A stretch of DNA of 64,000 nt from Gemmatimonadaceae bacterium (GTDB lineage Bacteria > Gemmatimonadota > Gemmatimonadetes > Gemmatimonadales > Gemmatimonadaceae), in assembly GCA_025934775.1 (NCBI GenBank), contig JAICWO010000003.1, forward strand, positions 186,001-250,000. Reading direction: 5' to 3'. Below are positions 17,281-26,881 of the stretch, one piece after another; the first letter of the stretch is position 1, and every line of letters starts with the position of its first letter. The position numbers and the translations under genes were made by a program. The notes below the pieces were generated by a model that saw only the letters and a list, made by a program, of their open reading frames with translations, made no database searches and was not told where the DNA came from.

Positions 17281-18621
17281 ATGTTCGACGAGCTGTCCGA
17301 GAAACTCGAAGCGACCTTCGCACGCTTGCGCGGTCGCGGCGTCCTCACCGAAGCCGATATCAAAGAAGGCTTGCGTGAGGTGCGTCGCGTGCTGCTCGAA
17401 GCCGACGTCAACTTCCAGCTCACGCGCGAGTTTCTCGAGCGTGTCGAGAAGAAAGCCGTCGGCGTCTCGCAGCTCAAGACGGTCTCGCCGGGACAGCAGT
17501 TGGTGAAGATCGTCTACGACGAGCTCACCGCGATGCTCGGCGAGCAGCGAGAGCCGCTGAAGATGAGCTCCGTTCCGCCCACCGTCGTCATGATGGTCGG
17601 CCTGCAGGGCTCCGGCAAGACGACCACCGCCGCCAAGCTCGCGCGCAAGCTCAAAGCGGAAAATCGTCCCGCTCGCCTCGTCGCGTGCGACGTGTACCGT
17701 CCCGCCGCCATCGATCAGCTCGAGACGCTCGGCACGCAGCTCGACGTTCCAGTCTATGCCGAGCGCGACACCAACGACGTCGTCCGCATCGCCAAGAACG
17801 GCATCGATCAGGCGAAGCGCGCGCGCGATCGCGTCGTCATCGTCGATACCGCCGGCCGCTTGCAGATCGACGACGACATGATGCAGGAGTTGGAGCGCCT
17901 CGAGGCGGCGATCCACCCCGATGAGATCCTGCTCGTCGCCGACGGCATGACCGGCCAGGACGCCGTCAAGATCGCGCAGGGCTTCGACCAGCGGCTCCAC
18001 GTCACCGGCGTCGTCCTCACCAAGATGGACGGCGACGCGCGCGGCGGTGCCGCGCTCTCCATCTACGGCGTCACCAAGAAGCCGATCAAGTTCATCGGCG
18101 TCGGCGAGAAGTCGGACGCGCTCGAGGATTTCCATCCCGAGCGCATGGCCGGCCGCATCCTCCAGCAGGGCGACATCGTCTCCCTCGTCGAGAAGGCGCA
18201 GACCGCGTTCGACGCCGACGAAACCAAGCGCCTCGAGAAGAAGGTCCGCAAGGAAGGCATGGACCTGTCGGATTTTCTCGCGGCGATGAAGCAGATCGAG
18301 CGCCTCGGCCCGCTCGAGGGGCTGCTCAAGATGCTCCCCGGCGTCAATACGAAAATGCTCAAGCAGGTGAAGTCCGCCGACCCCAAGCGCCTCAAGCACC
18401 TCGAGGCCATCGTGCTCTCCATGACGCTCGCCGAGCGCAAGAAGCCGGAGATCATGAACGGCTCGCGCCGCGCGCGCGTCGCCAAGGGCGCCGGCCGGCC
18501 GATCAGCGAGGTGAATCGGCTGCTCGAGCAGTTCCGCGAGATGCAGAAAATGATGAAGAAGGCCGGCGGCATGGCCGGCGGCGGGAAGTTCAACCCCGCG
18601 ATGTTCCGCGGGATGCGGTAA
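17281..18621 (+). CDS. ffh: Signal recognition particle GTPase Ffh
   Basis: The 446-aa protein binds 4.5S RNA and targets nascent membrane proteins to FtsY. N domain at 1-90, G domain with GLQGSGKTTTAAKLARKL (about 105-122), VACDVYRPAAIDQL, DTAGRLQIDD and TKMDGDARGG, then the Met-rich M domain from about 300, ending in a MQKMMKKAGGMAGG-type tail. It leads the cluster ffh-rpsP-rimM-trmD-rplS-rnhB, an order conserved in many bacteria. Confidence 0.97.
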   Translation: MFDELSEKLEATFARLRGRGVLTEADIKEGLREVRRVLLEADVNFQLTREFLERVEKKAVGVSQLKTVSPGQQLVKIVYDELTAMLGEQREPLKMSSVPPTVVMMVGLQGSGKTTTAAKLARKLKAENRPARLVACDVYRPAAIDQLETLGTQLDVPVYAERDTNDVVRIAKNGIDQAKRARDRVVIVDTAGRLQIDDDMMQELERLEAAIHPDEILLVADGMTGQDAVKIAQGFDQRLHVTGVVLTKMDGDARGGAALSIYGVTKKPIKFIGVGEKSDALEDFHPERMAGRILQQGDIVSLVEKAQTAFDADETKRLEKKVRKEGMDLSDFLAAMKQIERLGPLEGLLKMLPGVNTKMLKQVKSADPKRLKHLEAIVLSMTLAERKKPEIMNGSRRARVAKGAGRPISEVNRLLEQFREMQKMMKKAGGMAGGGKFNPAMFRGMR

Positions 18622-18710
18622 GCGCAGGACCGATCGACCAGGTGCGGCCGGGAGACGCCCGGTGCGCGAGGAGCCTGGGGCTGTACTAGTTCGCTAACGA
18701 GGAAACGCTA

Positions 18711-19046
18711 ATGGCCGTCAAGATCCGCCTCCGCCGTACGGGCCGCAAGAAGCAGCCCACGTATCGTATCGTCATCGCCGACTCGCGCAGCCCGCGCGAC
18801 GGCAAGTTCATCGAAGTCATCGGCCAGTACGCGCCTCGTTCCGGTGAGCAGGCGCTCAACCTCAAGAGCGACCGCGCCAACTACTGGCTCGACAACGGCG
18901 CCCAGCCCACGGACACGGTCCGCTCGCTCCTCCGCAAAGCCGGCATCCTCAAGGACCGTCACGAGGCGCGCCTCGGCCGCAAGCTGACCGCCGCCGCCGT
19001 CCCGGTCTCCGAGAGCGCCGAGAGCGCCGAGGAGCCCACGGCGTAA
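18711..19046 (+). CDS. rpsP: 30S ribosomal protein S16
   Basis: The 111-aa protein opens [20 protein letters not shown] and contains [15 protein letters not shown] and IGQYAPR, all diagnostic for S16; the last 25 residues are an Ala/Glu-rich extension (ESAESAEE) beyond the core. A GAGGAAA Shine-Dalgarno lies 8 nt before ATG. Followed after 13 bp by rimM, as in the classic operon. Confidence 0.97.
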   Translation: MAVKIRLRRTGRKKQPTYRIVIADSRSPRDGKFIEVIGQYAPRSGEQALNLKSDRANYWLDNGAQPTDTVRSLLRKAGILKDRHEARLGRKLTAAAVPVSESAESAEEPTA

Positions 19047-19059
19047 GCCCGGCGCACGC

Positions 19060-19593
19060 ATGGCCATTCCCACGCCCGAGCTGATCATCGTCGGGCGGGT
19101 TCGCAAAGCACACGGCATCCGCGGCGATCTCGTCGTCGAGCCGATCACCGACGAGCCGGACGCGGTCTTCGCGCCCGGCCGTCGCGTCATTGCCGGTACC
19201 GTGACCGGCGATCCGTCCAAGGAACGCCCGGAGCTGCACATCGAACAGGCCGCGCCGTTCAAGGGCGGTTTCATCGTGCACTTCGCCGAGATCACCGACC
19301 GCGCCGTCGCCGACACCTGGCGCGAGCGCTTCCTCCTCGTCCCCGCCGACGAGCTCGAGCCGCTCGGCGATGATGAAGTGTACGTCCACGAGTTGTCCGG
19401 CATGCGCGTCGAGCTCGAGTCCGGCGAGCCGGTGGGCACCGTTGCCGGGGTGTACGAGCTGCCGCAGGGACTCACGCTCGAGGTCGCGCGCGACAACGGC
19501 AGCGTGCTCGTACCCTATGAGCGTATCGTGACGAGCGTCGATCGCGAGCAGCGCGTGATCCGCATCGCGCCGCCCCACGGGCTGCTCGACTGA
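19060..19593 (+). CDS. rimM: Ribosome maturation factor RimM
   Basis: The 177-aa protein assists 30S 3'-domain assembly and binds S19. It begins with IIVGRVRKAHGIRGDLVVEP, the RimM N-terminal barrel signature, and has the PRC-barrel C-half (ELSGMRVELESGEPVGTV, then VLVPYERIVTSVDREQRVI). Length is as expected. Its stop shares one base with the trmD ATG (TGATG), so the two are translationally coupled. Confidence 0.95.
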   Translation: MAIPTPELIIVGRVRKAHGIRGDLVVEPITDEPDAVFAPGRRVIAGTVTGDPSKERPELHIEQAAPFKGGFIVHFAEITDRAVADTWRERFLLVPADELEPLGDDEVYVHELSGMRVELESGEPVGTVAGVYELPQGLTLEVARDNGSVLVPYERIVTSVDREQRVIRIAPPHGLLD

Positions 19594-20267
19594 TGCTGAA
19601 GATCAACGTCGTCACCATCTTCCCGGAGTTCTTCACGACGCCGCTCGGCTTGAGCATTCCCGCGCGCGCGAAGGACGCCGGCGCCGTGGAGTATCGCGTG
19701 CTCGATCTGCGCGACTTCACGCACGATCGCCACCGCACCGTCGACGATTATCCCTACGGCGGCGGCGCGGGGATGGTCATGAAGCCCGAGCCGTTTTTCG
19801 AGGCGGTCGAATCGATTGCCGCCGTGCCGCCGATCGTGCTCATGTCGGCGCGCGGCCGCCGCTTCACGCACGCGGATGCGACGCGCTTTGCCGCGGGCGA
19901 GGAGCTCACGCTCCTCTGCGGGCATTACAAGGATGTGGATCAGCGCGTCGCCGACTTCCTCGCCACCGAAGAGCTCTCGCTCGGCGACTTCGTGCTGAGC
20001 GGCGGCGAGCCCGCCGCGCTGGCCGTGATCGACGCCACCGTGCGGTTGCTCGAGGGCGCGATGTCCGACCTCGACAGCGCGCGGACGGATTCCTTCTTCG
20101 ATCGCGGGTTGAGTGCGCCCAGCTTCACGCGGCCGCCGGTCTTTCGCGGGCATGCGGTGCCCGACGTGCTGCTCTCCGGCGACCATAAGAAGATCGCCGA
20201 GTGGCGGGAGCGGGAAGGGGAGCGGCTCTCCGAGCGCGCTCGTGACCTAACCCATGGCGAACCCTAG
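19593..20267 (+). CDS. trmD: tRNA (guanine37-N1)-methyltransferase TrmD
   Basis: The 224-aa SPOUT enzyme makes m1G37 in tRNAs reading CNN/GGN-type codons, preventing +1 frameshifts. Signatures: [14 protein letters not shown] at the start, [28 protein letters not shown] and [18 protein letters not shown]. Coupled to rimM and followed after 95 bp by rplS. Confidence 0.97.
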   Translation: MLKINVVTIFPEFFTTPLGLSIPARAKDAGAVEYRVLDLRDFTHDRHRTVDDYPYGGGAGMVMKPEPFFEAVESIAAVPPIVLMSARGRRFTHADATRFAAGEELTLLCGHYKDVDQRVADFLATEELSLGDFVLSGGEPAALAVIDATVRLLEGAMSDLDSARTDSFFDRGLSAPSFTRPPVFRGHAVPDVLLSGDHKKIAEWREREGERLSERARDLTHGEP

Positions 20268-20362
20268 ACTTCCGCGCACCGCTGTGCTACCATTCCCAGT
20301 CTGAGTCTGACCACCTAGATCACGTCCATCCGGGCTCCGCACCACTTGGCCCCGAGCGTCAT

Positions 20363-20737
20363 ATGCATGCCTTCATCGAAACCCAGAAAGAGTGGCTCCG
20401 CAACGTTCCTCCCTTCCGTCCGGGCGACACGGTTCGTGTGAACGTGCGCGTGAAGGAAGGTGAGAAGGAGCGCATTCAGGCGTTCGAGGGTGTGTGCATC
20501 GCGCGGCGTGGCAGCGGCGTCAGCGAGACGTTCACCGTCCGCAAGATTTCGAACGGTGTCGGCGTGGAGCGCATCTTCCCCGTGCACAGCCCCATGCTCG
20601 CCGAGGTTGCCGTCGTGCGCCGCGGCCGCGTGCGCCGCGCAAAGCTCTACTATCTGCGCAATCTCACAGGCAAGGCGACGCGCATTCGCGAGAAGAAGGT
20701 GCGCGTCGCGGTTCCCGAGACCAGCGCCACCGAGTAA
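20363..20737 (+). CDS. rplS: 50S ribosomal protein L19
   Basis: The 124-aa protein lies at the 30S-50S interface. [34 protein letters not shown] and [20 protein letters not shown] are L19 signatures; [17 protein letters not shown] ends the core. The 95-bp gap after trmD is the largest within this operon and may hold an internal promoter or leader structure. rnhB follows after 15 bp. Confidence 0.97.
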   Translation: MHAFIETQKEWLRNVPPFRPGDTVRVNVRVKEGEKERIQAFEGVCIARRGSGVSETFTVRKISNGVGVERIFPVHSPMLAEVAVVRRGRVRRAKLYYLRNLTGKATRIREKKVRVAVPETSATE

Positions 20738-20752
20738 GCGGAACCACCCGCC

Positions 20753-21478
20753 GTGGCGCGGGATCGCTGGAAGCCGATCGAGCGCGAGCTTCGCAAGACC
20801 GCGGGCCCACTCATCGCCGGAGTCGACGAAGTCGGACGGGGCCCGCTCGCGGGCCCCGTCGTCGCATGCGCGGTGATCATGCCGCCCGAGGTCCGCGCGA
20901 TTCCCGGCGTCGATGATTCCAAGCAGCTCCGCGCGGCCGAGCGCACGCGACTCGCCGCAAAGATTCGTGAGCGCGCCGTCTCGTTCGGGATCGGCGCCGC
21001 GTCGGTGCGCGAGATCGATCGCCACAACATCTATCAAGCCACGGTGATCGCGATGCGACGCGCGCTGTCGCGTCTCACCATCGCGCCGCATCACGTGCTC
21101 GTCGACGGCAAGCCGTTTCGTTCGCTCGAGGTGCCGCACACCGCGATCGTCGGCGGTGACGACGCGTGCTACACGATCGCGTGCGCGTCGATCATTGCGA
21201 AGGTGACGCGCGATCGGTTGATGCAAGCGCTTGCCCCGCGATATCCCGGTTACAAATGGGAAACCAACGTTGGCTACTCGACGCTCGCGCATTTGCAGGG
21301 GCTCGCCGTGAACGGCGTAACGCCGCATCATCGTCACTCGTTCATACCGGTGCGCCAGCTCTCGCTGGAATTCAGTGATGACACGGCCGAATCGCGCGAT
21401 GAATTGGACTTGGGTGCCCTTCGATCAATGATCGAACTGGAGCAGCGCGACGAACCATCGAGCGACATACAGGATTAA
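20753..21478 (+). CDS. rnhB: Ribonuclease HII
   Basis: The 241-aa enzyme removes RNA from RNA-DNA hybrids and misincorporated ribonucleotides. The active-site block GVDEVGRGPLAGPVVACAVI lies at residues 22-41, DDSKQLRAAER follows, with INHNIYQAT-like (DRHNIYQATVIAM) and ASIIAKVTRDR further on. GTG start. The C-terminus carries about 35 acidic residues beyond the usual end. Last gene of the ffh cluster; no clear terminator seen. Confidence 0.95.
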   Translation: MARDRWKPIERELRKTAGPLIAGVDEVGRGPLAGPVVACAVIMPPEVRAIPGVDDSKQLRAAERTRLAAKIRERAVSFGIGAASVREIDRHNIYQATVIAMRRALSRLTIAPHHVLVDGKPFRSLEVPHTAIVGGDDACYTIACASIIAKVTRDRLMQALAPRYPGYKWETNVGYSTLAHLQGLAVNGVTPHHRHSFIPVRQLSLEFSDDTAESRDELDLGALRSMIELEQRDEPSSDIQD

Positions 21479-21893
21479 GCTTGCACGTCGATGGTATACC
21501 CTATACAATCGTCGTCGATCACCCATTTAGAAATCTCGAATAAGATATTGGGTCCCACGAAAACTTCTTCGCCCATCATGTGACGGCGCGGTTACTCCGC
21601 GAGTTAGTCGGGCTGATCCCACGTGTGTCACTGATGGCGTGTCGATGTTTGGGACTCTTTAGTTCCCGCCACACCCTCTCCGCAGTACTGGACCCTGATC
21701 GTTTCATCGTCGGCCACTGATCGCGAGCTGCTGTCACTCGCGCTCGAGCGGCTGATGCGTGAACGCATGCATGACGTGCGCGCCAATTCGTTGCCATTTC
21801 GCGAACACGCGCATCTCCGACGTCAATGCGGTTGCCTGAATCCGCGTTGATCTGATGTACGCAAGCTCTTTCAACACTCCAGGGGGCAATCCG
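21479..21893. promoter_or_regulatory. 415-bp leader region upstream of the first SusCD pair
   Basis: No gene is visible. The region is less GC-rich than its surroundings and contains GTATA-CCC-TATAC as a short inverted repeat at 21494-21506, a candidate operator or promoter element shortly after rnhB. Just before the ATG at 21894 is a G-rich stretch (CCAGGGGGCAATCCG) that closely matches the sequence before the second SusC gene (CCAGGGGGGAGTTCCG), so the leaders were duplicated together with the genes. Confidence 0.5.
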
Positions 21894-24800
21894 ATGAGAT
21901 CCTTACGGACGTGGAACGCTGGTGCATTCGTGCGCTCCACACTCGCCGCACTCGCTGTGTTCGCGGCTCCAGTCGCGGCACAAGCGCAGCAAGCGACGAT
22001 CACCGGCCGAGTCACGGCGGCTGGTACGAACGAGCCGCTCGTCGACAGCCGCGTCATGGTGGCGGGAACGAGCATCGCCACCAGCACGACGGCCGACGGT
22101 CATTACACGCTGCGCAACGTGCCAGCGGGCAATGTCACCGTTCGCGTGATTCGCGTGGGCTATCAGCAGGTCACCAAGCAGGTCGCCGTCACCGCGGGCC
22201 AAACCGCTACGGCCGATTTCACGATGGAGGCCTCGGTCGTCCAACTCGCGGACGTCGTCACGACGGCCACCGGCGAGCAGCGCCGCGTCGAGATCGGCAA
22301 CGCCGTCACGACGCTCGGCGATGTCGCGAAAAAGGTCGAGACCTCGCCGGTCACCGATCTCGCTGACCTGATGGTCGCGAAGTCCGCGGGCGTCACCGTG
22401 CTCCCGGGTGCCATGACGGGCGCCGCGCCGGTCGTCCGCATTCGCGGCATCGGCTCGCTCGCGACGAGCGGCTCGGGCATCTCGAACAACCCGATCTACG
22501 TGGTCGACGGCGTGCGCCTCAACACCAGCACGCTCGGTCTGAGCACCGGCGGCACCGTCGCCAGCCTTCTCAATGACATCGATCCGAACGAGATCGAGGA
22601 CGTCGAGATCGTGAAGGGTCCGTCGGCGGCCACGCTGTACGGCACCGACGCGGCGAACGGCGTCGTCGTCATCACCACCCGCAAGGGCCGCGCGGGCGAC
22701 ACGCGCTGGACCTGGTACGGCGAAGAAGGCGCGGTCGATGACCGCAACAAGTACCCGACCGATTACGCGTCGTGGGGACACGTGACCGCCGCCGCCGCCA
22801 CGGCGAAGAACCCGGCCGGCACGATCACGCGCTGCACGCTGATCACCGAGAGTCAGGGCACTTGTGCGCTCGACAGCCTCACGTCGTTCAACGTGCTCAC
22901 GAATCCGGCGACCACGCCCATCCATATGGGCAACCGCAATCAGTACGGCATGAACGCGAGCGGCGGGTCCGATCAGGTGCGCTTCTTCGTCAGCGGCGAC
23001 ATCAACAACGAGATCGGACCGGTGCAGATGCCGGGCTTCGCGCAGCGCACGCTCGACTCCATGGGCACGGCGCTCCGCGATGAGTGGATCCACCCCGAAG
23101 CCTTCCAGCAGTACAGCTTCCGCACGAACCTCTCGGCGGCGCTCACGCCGAAGTTCGACCTCAGCGGCAACGCTGGCTTCTCGAACACGAATCAGCGCCT
23201 GCCGCAGGTGGACAACAACACCTTCAGCTACATCTACAGCGCGCTGAACAACCCTGGCTTCAACTACCAGAGCAACTCGGGCATCGTCTATAACGAGTTG
23301 CAGACGGTCGACAACACGAGCGGCCTCAAGGTCTATCGCAACGGCTACGGCGGCTTCAGCCCCGCCCAGATCATGCAGGTGAACGACGAGAACGGCACGC
23401 AGCGCTTCATCGGCTCGGCCGACGCGAACTGGCGTCCGTTCGCCTGGATGCAGAACCAGGGCACCGCGGGTGTCGACCTGGCCGACAACGTGTTCACCGC
23501 CATCTGCCGGTTCTACGAGTGCCCGAACTCCGGCAGCCAGCGCCTCGGTACCGTCACGGACAACCAGGACAACCTGCGCAACTTTTCGGCGAAGGTCGTC
23601 AGCAACATGTCCTGGCAGGCGCGGTCGAACCTCAACATCAAGACCACCGTTGGCAGCGATTACACGAACCAGGAATCGGATTTCGCGCACGCGAACGGCC
23701 AGCAGCTTCCGCCGGGTGCGCAGACCGTCGGCTCCGCCGCGGTGAAGGGCGCGAGCAATCAGCTCCAGACGGTGAACAAGACGCTGGGCCTGTACGCGCA
23801 GGAGCAGGCCTCGTTCCGCGATCGCATGTTCCTCACGGCGGCGGTGCGCACGGACCAGAACAGCTCCTTCGGTACCAAGTTCCAGCGCGTGTTCTATCCG
23901 AAGGCGAGCCTCTCGTGGATCATCTCCGACGAGGATTTCTTCCCCAAGTACAACTGGATGAACCAGTTCCGGCTCCGCGCCGCGTACGGCGCCTCCGGCG
24001 TGCAGCCGGGCGGCACGGTCGCGCTGCAAACGTTCTCGGCGACGACGAGCAACGCCGCGATCACGGTCCCGGGCTCCGGCGCCGGCACGGATACGCCGGG
24101 CCTTCTCGCCTCGGCGCTTGGCAACCCGAACCTCAAGCCCGAGCGGTCGGCCGAGTTCGAGGGTGGTTTCGAGACCAGCGTGGTGGACAACCGCATCCAC
24201 ATCGACGCGACGTACTATCAGAAGCAGACGCATGACGCGCTCATCAGCCTTCCGATCGCGTCGTCGTCCGGTGCTTCGGCCACGTCGGTGCTGGCCAACG
24301 AAGCGTCCACGCAGAACACCGGTTTCGAGCTGACCGTCAACTCGACGATCATCGATCGCCGGCAGCTCGGCTGGGACATCACCGTCGCCGGCTCGCACAA
24401 CAGCAACAAGATCCTGGCGCTCGGTAAGGACCTTGGCGGCAACCAGGTTCCGACGATCGTGAACGGCTCGACGCGCGACACCGTCGGCCTGCCGATCAAC
24501 GCCTGGTTCTTCCATCCATATACGTTCTCTGATGCGAACGGCGACGGCATCATCACGCCGAACGAAGTCAACGTCGACAACTCGAAGTTCTCGTACTACG
24601 GCTACTCGGCGCCGCGCGATCTGTTGACGATCACGAACGGCTTCGATCTGCTCAATCGCAAGGTGCGCATCACCGTGCTCACCGACTACAAGGGCGGCTA
24701 CTCGCTCTTCAACAACACCGCTGAGTTCTACGCCACGAACTTCGCGACGTGGTACACGGCGAACGTGAAGTCGACCCCCTTGTGGGACCAGGCGCGCTCG

Positions 24801-25088
24801 ATCGCGGCGTCCAGCTCGAAGGGCAGCGACTTCGCCGGCTACGCCGAGAACGGCCAGTACTGGAAGCTCCGCGAGGTCTCGGCCACGTTCACGCTGCCGA
24901 ACAGCCTGGCGAACCGCATTCGCGCCCGCGACGCCTCACTCGTGTTCTCGGCGCGCAACCTCCACACGTGGACGAAGTACACCGGCGTCGACCCGGAAGA
25001 GAACTACAGCACGGGCGACGTGCAGACCGACTTCTCGACCACGGCGCCGCCGACGTACTTCATCATTCGCGCGAACCTCCACTACTAA
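21894..25088 (+). CDS. SusC/RagA-type TonB-dependent outer-membrane receptor (copy 1)
   Basis: The 1064-aa receptor has a signal peptide (about 1-31, ending APVAAQAQ), a carboxypeptidase-like regulatory domain (ATITGRVTAAGTNEPLVDSR onward, about 34-110), the TonB plug (about 120-245, with NPIYVVDGVRL and VEIVKGPSAATLYGTDAANG) and a long barrel ending in ANLHY with the C-terminal aromatic of outer-membrane proteins. ATG 21894 is preferred over the upstream 21855 start because the signal begins there and the G-rich ribosome site matches copy 2. Its SusD partner follows after 23 bp. Ligand unknown. Confidence 0.95.
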   Translation: MRSLRTWNAGAFVRSTLAALAVFAAPVAAQAQQATITGRVTAAGTNEPLVDSRVMVAGTSIATSTTADGHYTLRNVPAGNVTVRVIRVGYQQVTKQVAVTAGQTATADFTMEASVVQLADVVTTATGEQRRVEIGNAVTTLGDVAKKVETSPVTDLADLMVAKSAGVTVLPGAMTGAAPVVRIRGIGSLATSGSGISNNPIYVVDGVRLNTSTLGLSTGGTVASLLNDIDPNEIEDVEIVKGPSAATLYGTDAANGVVVITTRKGRAGDTRWTWYGEEGAVDDRNKYPTDYASWGHVTAAAATAKNPAGTITRCTLITESQGTCALDSLTSFNVLTNPATTPIHMGNRNQYGMNASGGSDQVRFFVSGDINNEIGPVQMPGFAQRTLDSMGTALRDEWIHPEAFQQYSFRTNLSAALTPKFDLSGNAGFSNTNQRLPQVDNNTFSYIYSALNNPGFNYQSNSGIVYNELQTVDNTSGLKVYRNGYGGFSPAQIMQVNDENGTQRFIGSADANWRPFAWMQNQGTAGVDLADNVFTAICRFYECPNSGSQRLGTVTDNQDNLRNFSAKVVSNMSWQARSNLNIKTTVGSDYTNQESDFAHANGQQLPPGAQTVGSAAVKGASNQLQTVNKTLGLYAQEQASFRDRMFLTAAVRTDQNSSFGTKFQRVFYPKASLSWIISDEDFFPKYNWMNQFRLRAAYGASGVQPGGTVALQTFSATTSNAAITVPGSGAGTDTPGLLASALGNPNLKPERSAEFEGGFETSVVDNRIHIDATYYQKQTHDALISLPIASSSGASATSVLANEASTQNTGFELTVNSTIIDRRQLGWDITVAGSHNSNKILALGKDLGGNQVPTIVNGSTRDTVGLPINAWFFHPYTFSDANGDGIITPNEVNVDNSKFSYYGYSAPRDLLTITNGFDLLNRKVRITVLTDYKGGYSLFNNTAEFYATNFATWYTANVKSTPLWDQARSIAASSSKGSDFAGYAENGQYWKLREVSATFTLPNSLANRIRARDASLVFSARNLHTWTKYTGVDPEENYSTGDVQTDFSTTAPPTYFIIRANLHY

Positions 25089-25111
25089 TCCCGATCGAGG
25101 TCGATTACACG

Positions 25112-26509
25112 ATGCAGAAGATCTCCAATCGCGCTCGAGGGACGATGGCCGCCACGGCGGCCGTCGTCGGAGGACTCTTGTTGAGCGCGTGCAACCCAAA
25201 GAACGAGCTGCTCGAGCCGCAGCAGCCGGGCGTCATCAGCCCGAGCAGCGTCAACAGCGCCACCGCAGCGGATGCAGTCGCCGTGGGCGCGCTGGGCCGC
25301 TGGAAGCTGGCCATGAACGGCGGTGGGAATAACACCGAGGCGGTCTGGAACTGGGAAGCGCTGTTCACCGACGAGCTCCGCTCTGGTGACACGTTCTCGC
25401 AGCGCAACGATGCCGATCAGCGCAACACGCAGTCGAACGACACGGTATTGCTGCCGATCTACAACGCGGCGCAGCAGGCACGCGGCCGCGCGCGCGACGC
25501 CATCAACCTGCTCCTGCAGTACGACCCGACGTCGAAGAGCAAGATCGGCGAGATGTATCTCGCGATGGGCTACATCGAAGACGAGCTCTCCGAGGCGTTC
25601 TGCAACGGTCTCTCGTTCGGCGAGACGGTGAACGGCGTTCCGAACTACACGCCGCAGATGGACAACCAGGCCGCCGCGAAAGTCGCGATCGCCCGGTTCG
25701 ACACCGCGCTGACGTACTTGAGCGGCACGGACGCGGCGTCGGTCGCCGTCAAGAACGCGGTGCTCATCGCGCGCGGCAAGGCGCAGGTGGACGTGGGCGA
25801 TTTCGCCGGCGCCGCCGCGACCGTTGCTTCGGTGCCGACGAGCTATCAGTACAATTTCGACTACTCGCAGACCACATCGGATAACGAGTGGTGGATCATG
25901 GGCACGAATGTGAAGCGCTACACGGTCGGTGATAGCGTGGACAAGGCGGGCCAGATCCTCAACGCGATTCCGTTCGCGGAGCTGAACGATCCGCGCGTAT
26001 CGGTGACCAACACCGGCGCTCCCGGCGAGGACAACGTCACGACGTTCATCCAGGTGAACAACTGGGGACGTGACGATCCGATTCCGCCGCTCTCCGGCAT
26101 CGATGCGCGCCTGATCGAGGGCGAGGCGAAGCTGCATGCCGGCGATTATGCCGGCATGACGGCGATCCTCAACGCGCTGCGCAGCACGTCGCAGACGATC
26201 GGTGCGTTCAAGGTCACGACGATGCCGGCGCTGGCCGTGCCGGCGGACAAGGCGAGCGCGATTCAGCTCTTCTTCCGTGAGAAGGCGCTCTGGCAGTTCG
26301 AGCGCGGCTGGCGCATGGGCGATCTCCGTCGCCTGGTCCGGCAGTATGGCTTCTCGCAGGACAAGGTCTATCCGTCGGGCAACTTCAGCCGCAACGGCAC
26401 GCCGACCGGCACATACGGCACCGAAGTGGCGTTCCCGATTCCGGATGTGGGCGTCGGTAGCGAGACCAGCAACCCGAACTTCAAGGGCTGCTTGGACAAG
26501 AACGCATGA
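25112..26509 (+). CDS. SusD/RagB-type surface lipoprotein (copy 1)
   Basis: The 465-aa lipoprotein is expected to cap the adjacent SusC barrel and bind the ligand. From ATG 25112 it has a signal ending LLLSAC (lipobox Cys), then NPKNELLEPQQPGVISPS, TPR-like helices, and a C-terminal segment FREKALWQFERGWRMGDLRR and CLDKNA that is shared with copy 2. The reading frame is open far upstream, but that part overlaps susC in another frame. Two terminators follow. Confidence 0.93.
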   Translation: MQKISNRARGTMAATAAVVGGLLLSACNPKNELLEPQQPGVISPSSVNSATAADAVAVGALGRWKLAMNGGGNNTEAVWNWEALFTDELRSGDTFSQRNDADQRNTQSNDTVLLPIYNAAQQARGRARDAINLLLQYDPTSKSKIGEMYLAMGYIEDELSEAFCNGLSFGETVNGVPNYTPQMDNQAAAKVAIARFDTALTYLSGTDAASVAVKNAVLIARGKAQVDVGDFAGAAATVASVPTSYQYNFDYSQTTSDNEWWIMGTNVKRYTVGDSVDKAGQILNAIPFAELNDPRVSVTNTGAPGEDNVTTFIQVNNWGRDDPIPPLSGIDARLIEGEAKLHAGDYAGMTAILNALRSTSQTIGAFKVTTMPALAVPADKASAIQLFFREKALWQFERGWRMGDLRRLVRQYGFSQDKVYPSGNFSRNGTPTGTYGTEVAFPIPDVGVGSETSNPNFKGCLDKNA

Positions 26510-26570
26510 TCGCGCGGTAGATCGCGTCCGTCGCGTTCAGGCGGACGTGATGGCGGACGTGATGTAAGAG

Positions 26571-26601
26571 CGGGGGCACCGATTCGGTGCCCCCGTTTTT
26601 T
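26571..26601 (+). terminator. Rho-independent terminator after SusCD copy 1
   Basis: CGGGGGCACCGA (26571-26582) and TCGGTGCCCCCG (26584-26595) form a perfect 12-bp stem followed by six T (26596-26601). Strong intrinsic terminator for the first SusCD transcript. Confidence 0.95.
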
Positions 26602-26630
26602 CGTGCGTGATGCACTCGGTTGCGCTCTTA

Positions 26631-26654
26631 GGGAGGCCGTGAAGACGGCCTCCC
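26631..26654 (+). terminator. Second hairpin, tandem terminator
   Basis: GGGAGGCCGT (26631-26640) pairs perfectly with ACGGCCTCCC (26645-26654) around a GAAG tetraloop, followed by the T-rich GTCTTCATTTTC. It lies 30 bp beyond the first terminator. The remaining sequence to 26881 has no gene and should hold the promoter of SusCD copy 2; it includes an AT-richer stretch near 26690-26720. Confidence 0.75.
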
Positions 26655-26881
26655 GTCTTCATTTTCAGGCAATTGAATTGGTCGGCATATCTTGCGCCCC
26701 AATTGGATATTTGATATATGATCCCATGGTCTTGTCATGGCCTCACAATCAGCCGGTTTGCACCTGCATGTGACCATATAGTCACACGCACTGGTTGTCT
26801 CACGGGCCCCAATTAGACGGGAGCCAAATAAGCAGGGCCCGTTCTTGAGGTTCACGCACTTCTCACCAGGGGGGAGTTCCG

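Noticed and set aside
21903-24515. An 870-codon minus-strand frame inside susC1
   Set aside because: Antisense shadow with no start context and no motifs.
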